Assembly: GCA_964023205.1 (NCBI GenBank)
Contig: OZ026845.1
Location: 7,450,001 to 7,514,000, forward strand
Source: Lutraria lutraria
Lineage: Eukaryota; Mollusca; Bivalvia; Venerida; Mactridae
DNA length: 64,000 nucleotides
Direction of reading: 5' to 3'
Part shown: piece by piece, positions 24,629 to 36,347 of the stretch
Layout of the letters: each line of letters begins with the position of its first letter
Position numbering within the stretch: position 1 is the stretch's first letter
Notes under the pieces: model-generated
The model's input: the letters and a program-made list of their open reading frames with translations, nothing else
What the model was told of the DNA's origin: nothing
Database searches by the model: none
Program-made: the position numbers and the translations under genes

Positions 24629-27600
24629 GTAAGTATGTTTAAGTTTCAGCACATTTATTTCGTCATTTATCAATGCCCTATTTATGCATTTTCGATTACA
24701 CTTAAACTCTTCCTTGTCAATTCAGCTCAACAGCATAGGCGCTCGGTTACAGGAATTAGTTTGATCCAACCATCCATTCGGGTTCTTTATATATAACTAA
24801 AATGTGTCGCAGCAGCCATATTTAAGGCAACGGAAGTGGGTAGACTGGTTTACTACATTCATATCAATACACTGGTTACCGCATCGTCCTGTACCAAACG
24901 CTATCATTATCAGAACCATGATAGTGTCGGGTTTGAAGACAATTTGATGGATGACTTCATGAATAACCGATTGATTCAAACGAACCCCTGAAACCGAGCG
25001 CCTATGACCAGAGGTGGAATTCTAACTTCTATTACTAATGCATTGCATTTATCTTCACCTTATATGCAAAGGCCATTCACAATTAGGTATATATCAATCG
25101 GTCATCAGAAAACATATAACTCCAAGTAATTCGAAATCGGTTTGAGGATTATAAGAATGTATTGCTTAGTACATTATCTGATACATCATTTTAAAGTTTG
25201 CTGTTTCTGCAAGCTCACATTCGTATATTACAATGTTAACTGTTTACTGTGGATTCACTGCGCTCGCTTAGTGTTTTCCTGCAACTTATACGTATTGCGT
25301 AGTTCAAAGCAGAGGTGATCCGATTAGCAGATAAGTGATCTGTTCTATTGAAATTTGTTTTAATATGTTCCCGAATCATCCTCACGCTGTTTATCTGTTT
25401 AATTGCTTGAAGTTTCCATCAGATTAAGAATTTTGATCACGCTTTGTAATCTAATCACTCACAGCAATTGTTTCGAAACACGATGAATTTGCATTAAAAC
25501 GCAGAAGGTCGTACCCTTCTATGACAATTTGACAAAATATCGATATTCCGCTGTATGTGGAGAAGTTGTCAGCTCCTTGTGGAATGGTAAGTTATTATAC
25601 AGACCAGGGAAGTTAGTTAAATCGACAGCCGTATGTCACGTATCTGACTGTTTTCACATAGACTTATAAGCGGAATGAAAACGTACAGGCAGATTTTTTA
25701 AAAACTTTGCATGATCATTTCATATGATAAAAGAAACAATTTAGGCGACATAAATGGGAGTTGTGGTGTTAGTTATTTAGTCATCTGCCCTTGAATGTGC
25801 TTTTCGGCATATTTTGGGTCATTTCAAAGATTGTCTGTTAATGATGATTGATGAATCATTTTTTCAATGTTGATAACTAATACATCTTGGTGTATACACT
25901 GGCTGGAGAACCTGATTTGTGTTTCATTTCAGGATGAGAAAAATCAAGTATTGACTGTGAATGTTTGGCTGGATCAGGTAATATCCATGGAAGCCTATCA
26001 TTATTCTATATATTATATATTTGTATGTATGTATTAATTATTCAAGCACTGTGTAACAGATCCTTATCAAATTTTGAGTAGTACATTTCTTACACTCTGG
26101 GGAGTTTTCAACATATACCTTTTGTACAGTTGGCATTTTTTCTAACAAAACAAATAAATCTTAATATTACAATTATTTTCGTGTCGATTGCGCAAAAATC
26201 ATCTTTTATTTACATCTTTCTTTACATCTTACAAAGGGAACTGCTGTGAAACACAAGGTTATTGTCTGCCAATTCTAAATATTTAGTCTCATAGCCACAC
26301 ACTTCGGAAATTCCTGTAAAATACCATGTCCATCAGCACAGATACCAATTTCCTGAATTATCTGAAATTAGGATCGTTGTACGATCAGACAGCGAAATGT
26401 CAAAGTGACAGGATATACGAAGTTCAGATAATTCAATATTGAATTCTTTCATAGCACATGTGTTGATAAGAGTCCTGTTTAGGAAATATTAGTGTCTTTT
26501 GAAAGTGCAATCCAGACATGAATAGTCTCGTTGGTTGGAGAAATAACCGAATTTTTAAAAGAAAGATTGAAAGCATCTGTGCCATCTGTATCAGCCATTA
26601 AACCGCTAGAGTGGTGGGCTTATCATCAAGCTGGCTAAAAAAAACAGCTAAAAAAACTTTGTATTAACATTACAGAGTAAAAATGGGTTATCTATCCATT
26701 TATTCAGCACTTTATCCTTCTAAAATTTAGATATTTCATGAATAGAAAGTAAAAAGGATGCCATGGAAATTCCACAAGTAACACTTTTGACATTTAATCG
26801 GAGATTATCATATGTCCATCAGACAACTTGAATCACACCAATAGACACGGAAATAATAAAATGCAGCACAGAATATTAAAACGGATTTTTGGTCTTTGGA
26901 CCAAAACGGATTCGTCACCTTCGGTTTACGCTAAAATGTGACAAAGAATATACGTCTGTACATGTATATAGATATGAAATACTTCGGAAACAAATACTAA
27001 ACGAAAACCGTTTAGGTCTAGTAAGAAATTTTGGTCATTGTGTAAATGACATATATTATAACATCGTACAATTCCAGGACTGGGTAGATGAGAGATTGGT
27101 ATGGACCAACATGTCTGAATACTCCAACATCAAGATTTTACGTATACCTTGTGACCTGATATGGCTGCCAGATATTGTTTTATACAATAGGTGAGTTTTC
27201 AACCACTTATATATCCACTGCTACATGTTCATACACTCTGCATAAACGTCCAACCAGGCCCGTATACTTTCGTTAAGTATTTGAATACAGTAAAGCGGCA
27301 TTTAAATACATTATCATCACTTCATTTTAAGAATTATTTCCACAGACCATGGTCTTAAGATTGAGTAGCTCACATAGTGGAATTTTTCCGGGAAATGTTG
27401 AAATTCGATCCGGAAATAAGTGAAATTCTTCAAATGAAGTCTTATTTACATTGAAGTGGTCCCGATTGAAGATTTACTGAACAAGCTTATAAAATTGTCA
27501 CTTCCCTAAATCTTTGTTGTCTATTCCTGGATGGGTATTACGTTGGAATCAAGAAACCTTGACATGCTCCGTTATTAGATTATCTTATTTCCATTTTTAA

Positions 27601-30600
27601 TTGTATTTATATTTGAGATAGAATGTGTTTTCCGAAACAAAACCTGGGTCTATAAGTTTCAATATTTTGATCTTGCCAAGTATAAAATACATATTTTTTT
27701 AGATAGTTTAAGAACAAGTGGTTGTATCTGTTTATATGTTCGTTGCAGTAGGGTAGGTGAGTCTGGTCTTTCTTTTGTTGGGGGCATTTGAAAGGATGTG
27801 GGAAAGTAAAAGAAAATAGGAAAAGTGAATGCATCGTTCATCGGGCATAATATAAAGTCTAGATCTGCTAAAATGTAACATTTAAACAGAACGGTAACAA
27901 GAGCCAAGGCTGTGGTCCAGAGATTAGTGCGCTGGATTTGCAATCCGGCGATCCCGGTTTCGGCTGACCATATCCATCAAGGAAAAATTGACAATATGTT
28001 GAATTTCCTCCATAAGCGGAGAAGTCCACAGCCCCTTGTAGATTGGTCAGTTAGTACTGGTTAGAATGCAGACAATGAAAACTGGTTAGGTGAAACGGCT
28101 GATGCATATCGTAACAAAACTATGAAATTTGAACTCTAGAATGTTTTCGTGGTGTACATTGGGGTTATATCAGGACAAGTCCATATAAATGCTGTTGTTT
28201 GCATTTGTTACATACTTGCATCCGTGAACGATCAAACCTACAGGATAGATCACTTGGTAGAATACCAGCTTCAATAAAGACCACTCTTCTTTTACTTTCC
28301 AAATGTTATCTTTACATACATATTTGTTGGTAAGCGAAATAACAAATTAAAAAAGTTAGTACATGTATATACAGAGGTATAGTAGGTTACAGAAAAGTGA
28401 TTATTAAACGCTACTTAAACAATAAAAAGATTTACATATGTTTTATTATGTTTAGTTCTTTTATCCTTCAGTGTTGATAGTCATAACAAAGGTTATATGA
28501 AAAGTCTCGCAATGGTACATAGTGACGGTCACGTGTTCTGGCCGCCAATTGTACGCATGCGCAGTTCGTGCAAGATGGATATTACCTTCTTTCCGTTTGA
28601 TGATCAGATCTGTAAACTTAAGATGGGCTCCTGGGCGTACGATGGCTTTCAGGTAATGTAAATGTTTGTGAGATGATATTTTGTTATCCCTTTTTACACT
28701 AAGTTCCTACTAGTGCGCAGACATCCAGGCAGCTACACTAACCAAAATGCTTCTGTTCTACATTGTAGTCTTATATTATTTTCCTATTGTGTCAAAGAAT
28801 CTATCAACAAGACTGAGATTCCCTCTAAACATGATTCTAGTTTTTATTTCTTGATTTAAAAATACACTTATGCTGAAAAGAATGGTTATTTGATCATGAT
28901 GTGTTGCTGTACTAAATTCTTAGAAGTCTTCTTCTTCTGCAGGGGAAATCTCTTAAAATCTTATAGGTTATTATCCCCTTCAAGTGTTCTATCTTGTTGT
29001 CACCGGTCCGGTCATAATTAGACATTACTGTCTTGAATCATTATAATCAATTTATATCAAATCAGGACACTGATAAAAAAAACTCATATTACTGGTTGTA
29101 CCATAACTTGTCCAATTTGCTTTTAAATTATATCCATTTCTTTAAAGTGACTAATTCACTAGGTAAACTGTTCCACACTGATAGTGTACGGTGGGAAAAC
29201 TAACTTAAAATCTTGAAGATTTCCTTGCATGTTCTGATTAATTTCTAGGGCATCTTACAAAAATGTGATACGGTTTCCAAAGCATTGCAGTTCTTCGTCT
29301 ACAGTCCTTATTGTTTGCTCTTTTCAGATTGTTTAATAATTATTTTTCAGGTCGACGTATCTAACAGAAGCGTTGACATAGATTTAAACAATTTTGTTGA
29401 CAACGGAGAATGGACTTTAATAGATACCAAGGTTCAACGTAACGTTCTGTACTACCCATGCTGTCCGGAACCATTTCCGGACGTGACTTTCTACATTCAG
29501 CTACGACGCCGTGTGTTGTACTATTTCCTAAACGTGATTATACCCTGCATATTGTTATCTTGTTTGACGTTGTCAGGATTTTTGCTACCTCCGGACAGTG
29601 GGGAGAAGATTACACTCGGATTGACTGTTTTACTGGCATTTTCCGTGTTTATGCTTCTTATAGCCGAAAACATGCCCCCCACTTCCGAGTATATTCCACT
29701 GATAGGTATGTGTATTTTGATAACACTATTTTGGCATCATGTATCTCTAAAAATGCGGTTAATCCATACTTTTTGTTTTATTAGGTTAAATGTTTTTCTC
29801 TTTGAAGTTTGTTTTAAAATAAGCCAATGCGTAAAGAAACAAGTTATGACCAGGTACTAAATTGTGACTTTACCAGTATCTGTTTTACAAAGGACAAATA
29901 AGAAAAATTAATTGCTTACATTGTACACTGTTTTGCCTGGGAATTTTAAGAAATAACTGTCAGCTTACTTATACTTTAACCAGTTTCCTATAAGGGCTAT
30001 ACCCGATAAATAGGCAAATATACAGAAATTTGTGAAGTCATGTAGGCAAAATGCATAGTTTTGTGCAGACGGGTATACCCATTATGAAGGCAAATACATG
30101 TATATCGAGATTTGTGAAGATTAATATGTATACTCGTCATGTTGGCAACTATGTATATAACAGACGGGTATACCTGTCATATAGGCAAATTTTTAATGAT
30201 TTGTGCGAATGGGTTTACCAGTCCTGTAGACAAATAAGTAGAGATTTAAGCAGACGGGTATGACCGTTATCGTTTTGGCTGCGAAAATGTTAATGTGACT
30301 TAGTCCATTGAATGTTTTTTTCTTGTTTTAGGTGTATACCTTACGATCATTATGGCAATGAGTGCTTTGTCAGTCGTTTTTTCCGTATGTGTTCTAAATT
30401 TCCACCACAAGAGAATGGGGACAAACCCGCCGCCATACTGGCTCAAAACAGTGGCAACAATCGCGTCGCGCGTGACATGTGGTAAAATAACCTTTAGTAA
30501 CTCAAATATACCCGTGTCACCAAAAGCGAACAATGTAGGCCACGTAGAGCACATGTCAAATCATGGGGATTTTAATAGTGTTAACTTTGACGGTGAAACA

Positions 30601-30954
30601 GACACGGAGTCGCGTGAACAGCTTTTAGATATTCATAGCACACCAATGTGCGTGGAAAACCAAATAAATGGCACGTGTACCACCAGGAATCCTGGGATAC
30701 ATTCGAACGGACGAACACATTTGCCGCTCGTTGAAACAATGGTGTTAGAATACGTTAACAGATTGTTATCGAAATACGACAGATCAACGGACGAGAATAG
30801 ATCTCTGAATGACTGGCGAGAAATTGCGAGAATATTTGATCGTGTTTTATTTGTTATTTTTGGACTAATTACGGTGATATCTACTCTGACAATTCTTGTT
30901 ATATGTCCATTCACAAAAGCTATTACAATTGAAGGCAGTATCGGTAATATATAA
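24438..30954 (+). CDS. Nicotinic acetylcholine receptor alpha-type subunit (5' exon missing)
   Basis: Six exons: 24438-24628, 25933-25977, 27078-27190, 28472-28652, 29351-29705 and 30332-30954. All have AG/GT borders and compatible phases and give 501 residues plus a split first codon. The product is a Cys-loop ligand-gated cation channel subunit of the cell membrane. It has the extracellular agonist-binding domain with a 13-residue Cys loop, a vicinal Cys pair in loop C (alpha-type), four membrane segments and a long M3-M4 intracellular loop. Glu flanks the start and end of M2 and Leu sits at M2 position 9', so a cation pore is expected. M2 and loop C are closest to the alpha7 type. The signal-peptide exon was not found. 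Molluscs have large expanded sets of such subunits, so no one-to-one symbol is given. Confidence 0.93.
24738..25002. mobile_element. TA-flanked inverted-repeat element in receptor intron, ggcgctcgg family
   Basis: Left end ggcgctcggttacaggaatt and right end aaaccgagcgcc form imperfect inverted termini of about 35 bp, flanked by TA (24736-24737 and 25003-25004). 265 bp, non-coding. The same termini, with G to A changes, bound 63577-63807. Confidence 0.75.
25685..25830. repeat. Intronic copy of a dispersed element (see 61217-61451)
   Basis: Shares aaaactttgcatgatc, aaacaattta.gcga.ataaatggg and tctgcccttgaat with 61290-61420. The inverted ends of the 61-kb copy are poorly kept here, so the limits are approximate. 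Confidence 0.6.
25933..25977 (+). CDS. nAChR exon: 45-bp micro-exon
   Basis: Acceptor tttcag and donor gtaata enclose 15 codons, DEKNQVLTVNVWLDQ, phase 0 at both ends. A 45-bp exon at this place is a conserved feature of nAChR genes. Confidence 0.92.
26041..26200. repeat. Dispersed repeat copy in intron
   Basis: Resembles 395-520: atcaaattttg, then ttttc..aata.accttttgtac, then agttggcattt, then tctaacaaa. No terminal structure visible. Confidence 0.5.
27078..27190 (+). CDS. nAChR exon: binding loop A
   Basis: Acceptor attccag and donor gtgagt. Encodes WVDERLVW (loop D Trp), a SEYSNIKILRIP strand and IWLPDIVLYN, the loop A signature with its conserved Tyr. Ends in phase 2. An open frame continues upstream into the intron from about 26889, but a clear acceptor marks the true start. 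Confidence 0.93.
27897..28110 (+). mobile_element. tRNA-headed SINE copy in receptor intron
   Basis: The head reads tgtggtccagagattagtgc with a B-box-like gatcccggtttcggc, then a body containing cggagaagtccacagcccct and ggttagaatgcaga, also seen in worn form at 25555-25625. No tRNA acceptor stem. Confidence 0.6.
28472..28652 (+). CDS. nAChR exon: Cys loop and loop B
   Basis: Acceptor ttatccttcag, donor gtaatg. Encodes the Cys loop CKMDITFFPFDDQIC (13 residues between the Cys), with the FPFD motif that contacts the membrane domain, then KLKMGSWAYDG, which carries the loop B Trp. Leaves in phase 0. Confidence 0.95.
29351..29705 (+). CDS. nAChR exon: loop C, M1 and M2
   Basis: Acceptor tatttttcag, donor gtatgt. 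Encodes loop C YYPCCPEPFPDVTF (vicinal Cys pair; the distal aromatic is Phe where Tyr is usual), M1 with the conserved NVIIPCILLSCL, and M2 from GEKITLGLTVLLAF to LLIAENMPP. Glu at -1' and 20' and Leu at 9' are as in cation-selective subunits. Leaves in phase 1. Confidence 0.96.
29994..30275. repeat. ~45-bp tandem repeat just before the last receptor exon
   Basis: About six diverged copies built on gcagacgggtatacccgt, then atataggcaaat, then agagatttgt. The core acgggtatacccgt is a palindrome. The array ends about 55 bases before the acceptor of the last exon. Confidence 0.75.
30332..30954 (+). CDS. nAChR last exon: M3, intracellular loop, M4, stop
   Basis: Acceptor tcttgttttag. Encodes M3 (GVYLTIIMAMSALSVVFSV), a loop of about 140 residues with several Ser/Thr and Asn, the amphipathic pre-M4 helix (ETMVLEYVNRLLSKY then DWREIARIFDR) and M4 (VLFVIFGLITVISTLTILV), ending in a short extracellular tail and TAA at 30952-30954. 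Confidence 0.95.
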
Positions 30955-30963
30955 ACGGTTGAG

Positions 30964-30969
30964 AATAAA
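30964..30969 (+). terminator. Possible poly(A) signal of the nAChR gene
   Basis: aataaa lies only ten bases after the stop codon; another at about 31303-31308 would give a 3' UTR of about 370 bases and is at least as plausible. Confidence 0.3.
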
Positions 30970-31601
30970 GAGATCAGTCAAACATTCAAACGTGTTACAA
31001 ACAGAATGTTTCAGACAGATAAAAGTGTTCTGAAGCTAAGTTAGACTTCATCCAGAGGAGTATTGGAGTATTGTGCGTAATGTTGAAATATATTTTGTTT
31101 CCGGGTGTAGCCGTGTTCCACGTGGACGGCGTTATTGGAAAGTCGTCATTAACTTAGTTTTGACGTTATCTTGGGTATTTGCTGCACCTATTGTACATTG
31201 CTATTTGTTTTTTCAGGGTCGCTCACACCCAACTGTAAATTATATGTCTAGTGACCTAAAATGGTTACTACCGTTTTTTTCACTTCTTGTACAATCTCTT
31301 TAATAAAATGTTTAAGTTCACTTTGACAATATTTAAGCCCTTGGTGTCCGACAAGGTGTTGTGATAAGGATTTATATAACGAAGTCTTTAAATGTTGTTT
31401 TGTTTGACAAACTAATTAGTTTTACTAATTTGTCGGTGTCTGTCAGATTTTATTTGACGAACTTCCGAGTGATTTTTAGCTCGTCTAATTTCGTAGAAGA
31501 AGTCGTGCTATTGTGGTCACTGCGACGTGAGCATCCTGGTACAGCTTTAAAGTAGCTCATATAACTAAGAAACTATAAGAGGTAGCAACATGAAACTTAT
31601 A

Positions 31602-33316
31602 TAAGACATTTGCGATTTAAGACGGTGGCGGTGACGGAGACGAACTTCGGATTAAATTAAAGGGGTCGTCTCACATTTATAATGAAAATGAATTACATTG
31701 GTGTATATGCATGTTATTTTGATATCAAGTCATATTTACAGAATTAAACCGATTTGTTGGGTTTTTTTCGGCACAAAAGACCCGGAAAATATTTAACTTC
31801 CCGACGATGTCTCCATATTGTTCCTACCGATTTATAACACTTGAGCTCAACACAAACACGATACTGTCGAATATATCTGTTTAATTTTCGATACTTTCCA
31901 GGGGCGTAGCTTGACCAATAATGGTGCGTACGCAAACTTTCTGAATGCTCGTGGGGGTTAATATGTACCTCGGCCCAAGTGCGTTTTAGATATTTCGCTT
32001 GAAAATCTATGCCTCTTTCAAGTTCGTAAACAAATATCCACGACTTTTTGCATCCACAAACTGCAATACCTTCCGACTGAGGTTAGTTTTTTAACACTGG
32101 CAAATAGTTCGCATGTACATACAATTCATTAGACTAATAAATCTAACTGCAAATCTAACTGCATACGAAGTCACATGTCTATTATATCCACATAGATCTA
32201 CATGAACCTTCAATAATTAGGATTTATTTCAATAAATACGACTCGTATTTTCCAAAAGTAATCAATATTTAATGTGACTGTTTCAGTAGGAGCAAAGACG
32301 CATAACGAACTTATTTAGTTTTAATCAAATATCAGTGTAATTCTACGATTCCGTTTTCGGCTGATTACATCTAGAACATGTTCAGAATCCAGCTGTTTTT
32401 CAGTGTAAAGATTTAAAAGTCCTTAGCTTGACAATCTACTTGTTGTCATAGTGTTTCTGGTGTAGCATATCAATAAACCATCGCTCAGCTGTAGCTGTAG
32501 GTACAAGCGAATACACAGAGCACCATGTGTACGGACGGGTACAAATCTCGGTTTGTAGCCCTCAATTTTCAAGACGAAGTAAGTCATGGATATGAAGTTG
32601 CTCTATTAAATGTTTGTGTCCAAGTAGGAAAAGGTATTTCAGTTCCATTGTGGCGCATTAAACCAAACCGCTGAGCATCATTCAGATGTCCTATAATATA
32701 ATTATATGATGCGTATATTTAGGTACGTTGCTATCATTATCAGTGTAAATTACACTACAACTCTAAATAGTCTAGATTCGTGATCATTTGAATTAATAAT
32801 TTACTTGTATTTTGTTTATTAACAAATTTTGATTTTAACAATATGACAAATACAGACGTAAGTAGTTTTGTTCATGAATGTGTAGTTCTGTTAACGATTA
32901 CATTCACACAGAATCAGCTTGGAGCTTTTGAGTATATGCCAATTTAGGAGTCACTTGAAAATGCAGTCGCCCGATGCCAGTGATAGGAAAGAGCCACGTA
33001 AACGCCAGGTACCTGGTAGACGCAGGCGACAGCAGAAACGCCCTCTGGCAGAATTAATTCGTGACAACCATGAGTCGTATAACAGATTCATTACAAAAAA
33101 GTACCGAAATTGATGCGTATGCTTGGTTTAGTTCTAGTTCTTATGACAATGAATAAAATTGTAAAATAAACACGTTTTTGAGTTGACTTGCAAACACAAT
33201 AATTAGTAACACTTGCCCTATACAAGAGTATGTATCAATAATTTTGAGATGACCCCCGAATTTAATCCGAAATCCGATGTCCACCACCGTCACCGTCTTA
33301 AATCGCAAATGTCTTA
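31602..33316. mobile_element. 1.7-kb DNA element with ~75-bp inverted termini
   Basis: The left end taagacatttgcgatttaag (31602) and the right end, its reverse complement ending at 33316, match at roughly 85% over 75 bases, including ttcggattaaatt and ggggtc.tctca. TA flanks both sides (31600-31601 and 33317-33318). No transposase catalytic motif was seen inside, so it is probably non-autonomous. Confidence 0.75.
32961..33113 (+). CDS. Unrecognised basic 50-residue open frame inside the 1.7-kb element
   Basis: From an ATG the frame reads MQSPDASDRKEPRKRQVPGR and continues through a cluster of Arg/Gln/Lys to a stop at 33113. It is very basic, like a nuclear-localisation or DNA-binding tail, and could be the remnant last exon of a transposase or pure chance. 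No known domain is recognised. Confidence 0.2.
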   Translation: MQSPDASDRKEPRKRQVPGRRRRQQKRPLAELIRDNHESYNRFITKKYRN

Positions 33317-33319
33317 TAG

Positions 33320-34204
33320 GCGGAAAGATCTCACTGAGGTGGTAAACAGACGAGCGTTGGCACTGCTCGCGGCGCTGTTGTTCAGATGTCCATTCGCAAG
33401 AAATACTAACGAATACTTTTGTTTCAGTGTTTATGTGTTTTAAAAGTGTTTGCGTTGAAGCAGAGTCTGTACATATTGTTGTGTCTTGTGAACACGCGTA
33501 TTTTATCAATTAATGTTTTGAAGTCGTAGAATAATGTAATACTTCGATATTTAAGACCACATTTTGGACTCAAAGAAATGGTTTGATATTGTGGTGATTT
33601 CATTGTAATTTTGTATTATTTTAAGTATGGAAAGCTGTGCAGAAAATAAATGTTATGTCGAGGTGGTCCGAATATTGGAGTGGTTGCAATGTTCTTAATG
33701 ACAATAATTGACTAACAGATCTATTACATTGTTAATTACATTTATGTGACAATAAAAGATATAAATCTGTGTGTGATTTATTTGCCAAATCGGCCAAGGA
33801 AACGGAGAAGATTAGCTGTCTGACGGTCTACCAAACTTACGTAAGTATGAGAATAATTGTCAAGGACATTACAGCCTTATTTGTAAGACATTATACTCAA
33901 CTGTGAATAAAGAAATGCGTGTATCAGACATTTAGTCTAGACCATCATTCACTGACGATTGCTTTAGAATTACGATATATCAACCGTCATGTGATCACTT
34001 ATTTCTACAAGACAGAATATTGCTTCCACGTGACATGTCGATTTTTTTCATTAATATGTTTACAAATGATATTAGACTAGGGTTGTCGTTCACGACACGC
34101 TCAAATGGGAAAAAAATGTACTTCATTCGTTTTAAAAAAAATGTATCAACGTTCAGTCTGTAAGGAATGATTTACTAGTAGTACTTTCTATGGGCTCCTA
34201 TGAT
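33320..34204. other. Non-coding, nothing recognised
   Basis: A plus-strand frame to about 33838 ends at a perfect gtaagt donor, but no acceptor, start or homology was found for it. Confidence 0.3.
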
Positions 34205-34290
34205 TATATGAGATTGTAGCCGTGGTCCAGTGTTTAGTGGGCTGGACTTGTAACCTGATGATCGAGGTTCGTCTCCTGGAGATGTTTGAG
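34205..34290 (+). mobile_element. tRNA-like SINE head
   Basis: gccgtggtccagtgtttagtg (A-box-like) and gatcgaggttcgtctcc (B-box-like) without a pairing acceptor stem. It runs directly into the gcgacaatgc repeat region. Confidence 0.5.
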
Positions 34291-34590
34291 AATGGCGTGT
34301 GTCGTATCGCATTGTCGTCCGACATATCATGCCAAAATTGGCAGCTCGGGGCACGGCAATGCAAAGCGACATCGCAACATAGCGACACGACATCGCGACA
34401 ATGCGAAACGATGCGCGACAATGCAATATAACATCGCAACATATCATGACAAAATTTGCAATTCGATGCACGACAATTAAAATGATGCGAAGCGACATCG
34501 CAACATTTTGCCGAATGTCATATCGCATTGTCGCCCGTCGTATTGCATTGTCATGATGTCGTATCGCGCAATGTTGTGCGTCGCGTTTGG
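34291..34590. repeat. Degenerate short-word repeat in both orientations
   Basis: Built from variants of gcgacatcgcaac and gcgacaatgc on the plus strand (about 34360-34510) and of their reverse complement cgcattgtcg at both edges (34300-34320 and 34515-34580), so the stretch can fold back. The open frames across it on both strands are products of the repeat, not genes. Confidence 0.75.
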
Positions 34591-35698
34591 GGCGAGGTAC
34601 GACATTTCACATGACACTTATATGAATTCGTAGACTCTAGAGATAAGTTAATCCTGGTACATTCCAAGAAGGATCACTAGGTGAATCAGCCTTCATATAT
34701 GACTAAATATCGCGAAAAACGTCGTTCATTTCATTGAAACAGAATATGAGTCCCTGGTTCTCTTTTGAAGACAATATCATTATGTTTTTGCACAAGTGAA
34801 CATTTAATGAATATTAGACATAGTTATGGTAATGCATTCCAGGGGACATATTGGTGTTCTCACAAAACGTTTACAGTGCCACGTTTTTGTAAAATAACTG
34901 GATAATTTTTTCTGTCGGACTGGGAAGATTTAATTACTTAGCGAATGAGATGTCGTTAAGTCGTAACGTTCGGGGGTTGCTAAGGGCAAAACTTGCGCAT
35001 ATTGGGTAATTGTAGGACCAAACAGAAACTATGTTTAACTTCACAGCTAATTTGTTCTCTGGTTTTGAACATCAGAAAAATGTGAAAGCAATTACCTTGA
35101 AAGCCTAGAGAGGGGAAAATCGGTTCAAGTGCTGGAGATATCTTAGAAAATATCAGAATTGCATCAGACTATTTTCTTTTTCAAATCTATACAGCGGTAT
35201 CGAGTCAATAGCAGACCTTACATTAATGACTTTAGCAAAGTGGATCAATCTTTACTTGATTCGAGTTGGGAATCAAGACATAGATATTACACATAACGTA
35301 TTCCATGAGATATGTTACATAATGTTCATAACTATTTTGCAATAAATAATTGCAGTTCTCCCACATGCATCGCCTCCTATTGCCACCCCAGGCATTTTCC
35401 CACACTGTTTCTTAAATTAAAATACAAATTGTGTTTATTTGAAATATTTCCCACAATGCTTCTAACAGAGAATTCGACCGACCACGTGTAATAAGTTGGA
35501 TATACGGAATCGACCGAGATGTTCCGAATAAGTTACAGAGATGACAAGAACTTCTTGCAATGGTTGTCTCGAGGATAGACTTATAGCAGTACCAGGTCAG
35601 TAATTCAATTCAGTTCAAGTAGCAATACATGCTTTTTGCCGTCATTTGTTAGCGGCGACAGCTGACAAGACCACAGTAAATACATACATATATATCTA
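34591..35698. other. Non-coding, nothing recognised
   Basis: No exon, RNA or repeat supported. Confidence 0.35.
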
Positions 35699-35877
35699 CA
35701 GTACAACCTCTCCAGAGCGACCCTCTCTTGAGCAGCAACCTCCAACAACACTTACAACAGCATGATTTTCCCACTGCACGATTTAACTATTAATTCAACC
35801 TCTATAGAGTAACAACCTCTCAACAAAAATATAATTTTGCTACTCCCAAAGGTTGTTGCTTTCGAGAGGTTGCACTG
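35699..35877. mobile_element. TA-flanked inverted-repeat element, cagtacaacc family
   Basis: Left end cagtacaacctctccagagc and right end ctttcgagaggttgcactg are imperfect inverted repeats flanked by TA (35697-35698 and 35878-35879). Internal copies of the acaacctct word show it is partly built from repeats of its own terminus. 179 bp. Confidence 0.75.
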
Positions 35878-35902
35878 TATATAATTATCGCGCTCGGTGT
35901 TG

Positions 35903-36076
35903 TTGATAAAAATACTCGTAAATATTAGACAGGACTAAGGCAAACTGCAAAGCTTATTACCAAAGGACATAAAGCATAAAAATGCACTTAAACTTTGACC
36001 TAGTGATAAATTTGGTTCAGTATGTTGTTAGCAGTTTGCCTTAGTCCTGTCTAATGTTTACGAGTATTTTTATCAA
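35903..36076. repeat. Fold-back with 46-bp arms
   Basis: 35903-35948 and 36031-36076 are reverse complements with one mismatch; the loop is 82 bases. Arm sequence includes actcgtaaatattagacagg. It begins about 25 bases after the preceding TA-flanked element. Confidence 0.9.
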
Positions 36077-36182
36077 AAATATTTTATTTTGTCATTGTGG
36101 ATATACATAATTTTCATTCCTACTCAGACGAAAGAATCAGATGCACCAGCTATATGGTCGATTCAAACTCCTTTCTGTGTAT

Positions 36183-36347
36183 ACATCTAAAATATTGCGT
36201 GTCACAGTCATTATCACCAGGAAAATCTATTCGAAATAAGAGAAGGTATACAAATGCCCGGTTCTCCTCTACCTTATCTCCCTCTCTCTCTGGGGCGGTC
36301 CTTAAATTACCAAAGCTGTCGAATGGACCGGAAAACAATAGATGGAA
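36183..36347 (+). mobile_element. SINE copy, pyrimidine-tract family (3' part)
   Basis: atgcccggttctcctctacc, a CT run, ggcggtcctt, then aattaccaaagctgtcgaat and a ccggaaaacaatag tail. Open frames here on both strands follow the repeat only. Confidence 0.6.

Noticed and set aside
30051..30263. 70-codon frame in the last receptor intron
   Set aside because: It is a product of the 45-bp tandem repeat; the receptor frame resumes only after the acceptor at 30331.
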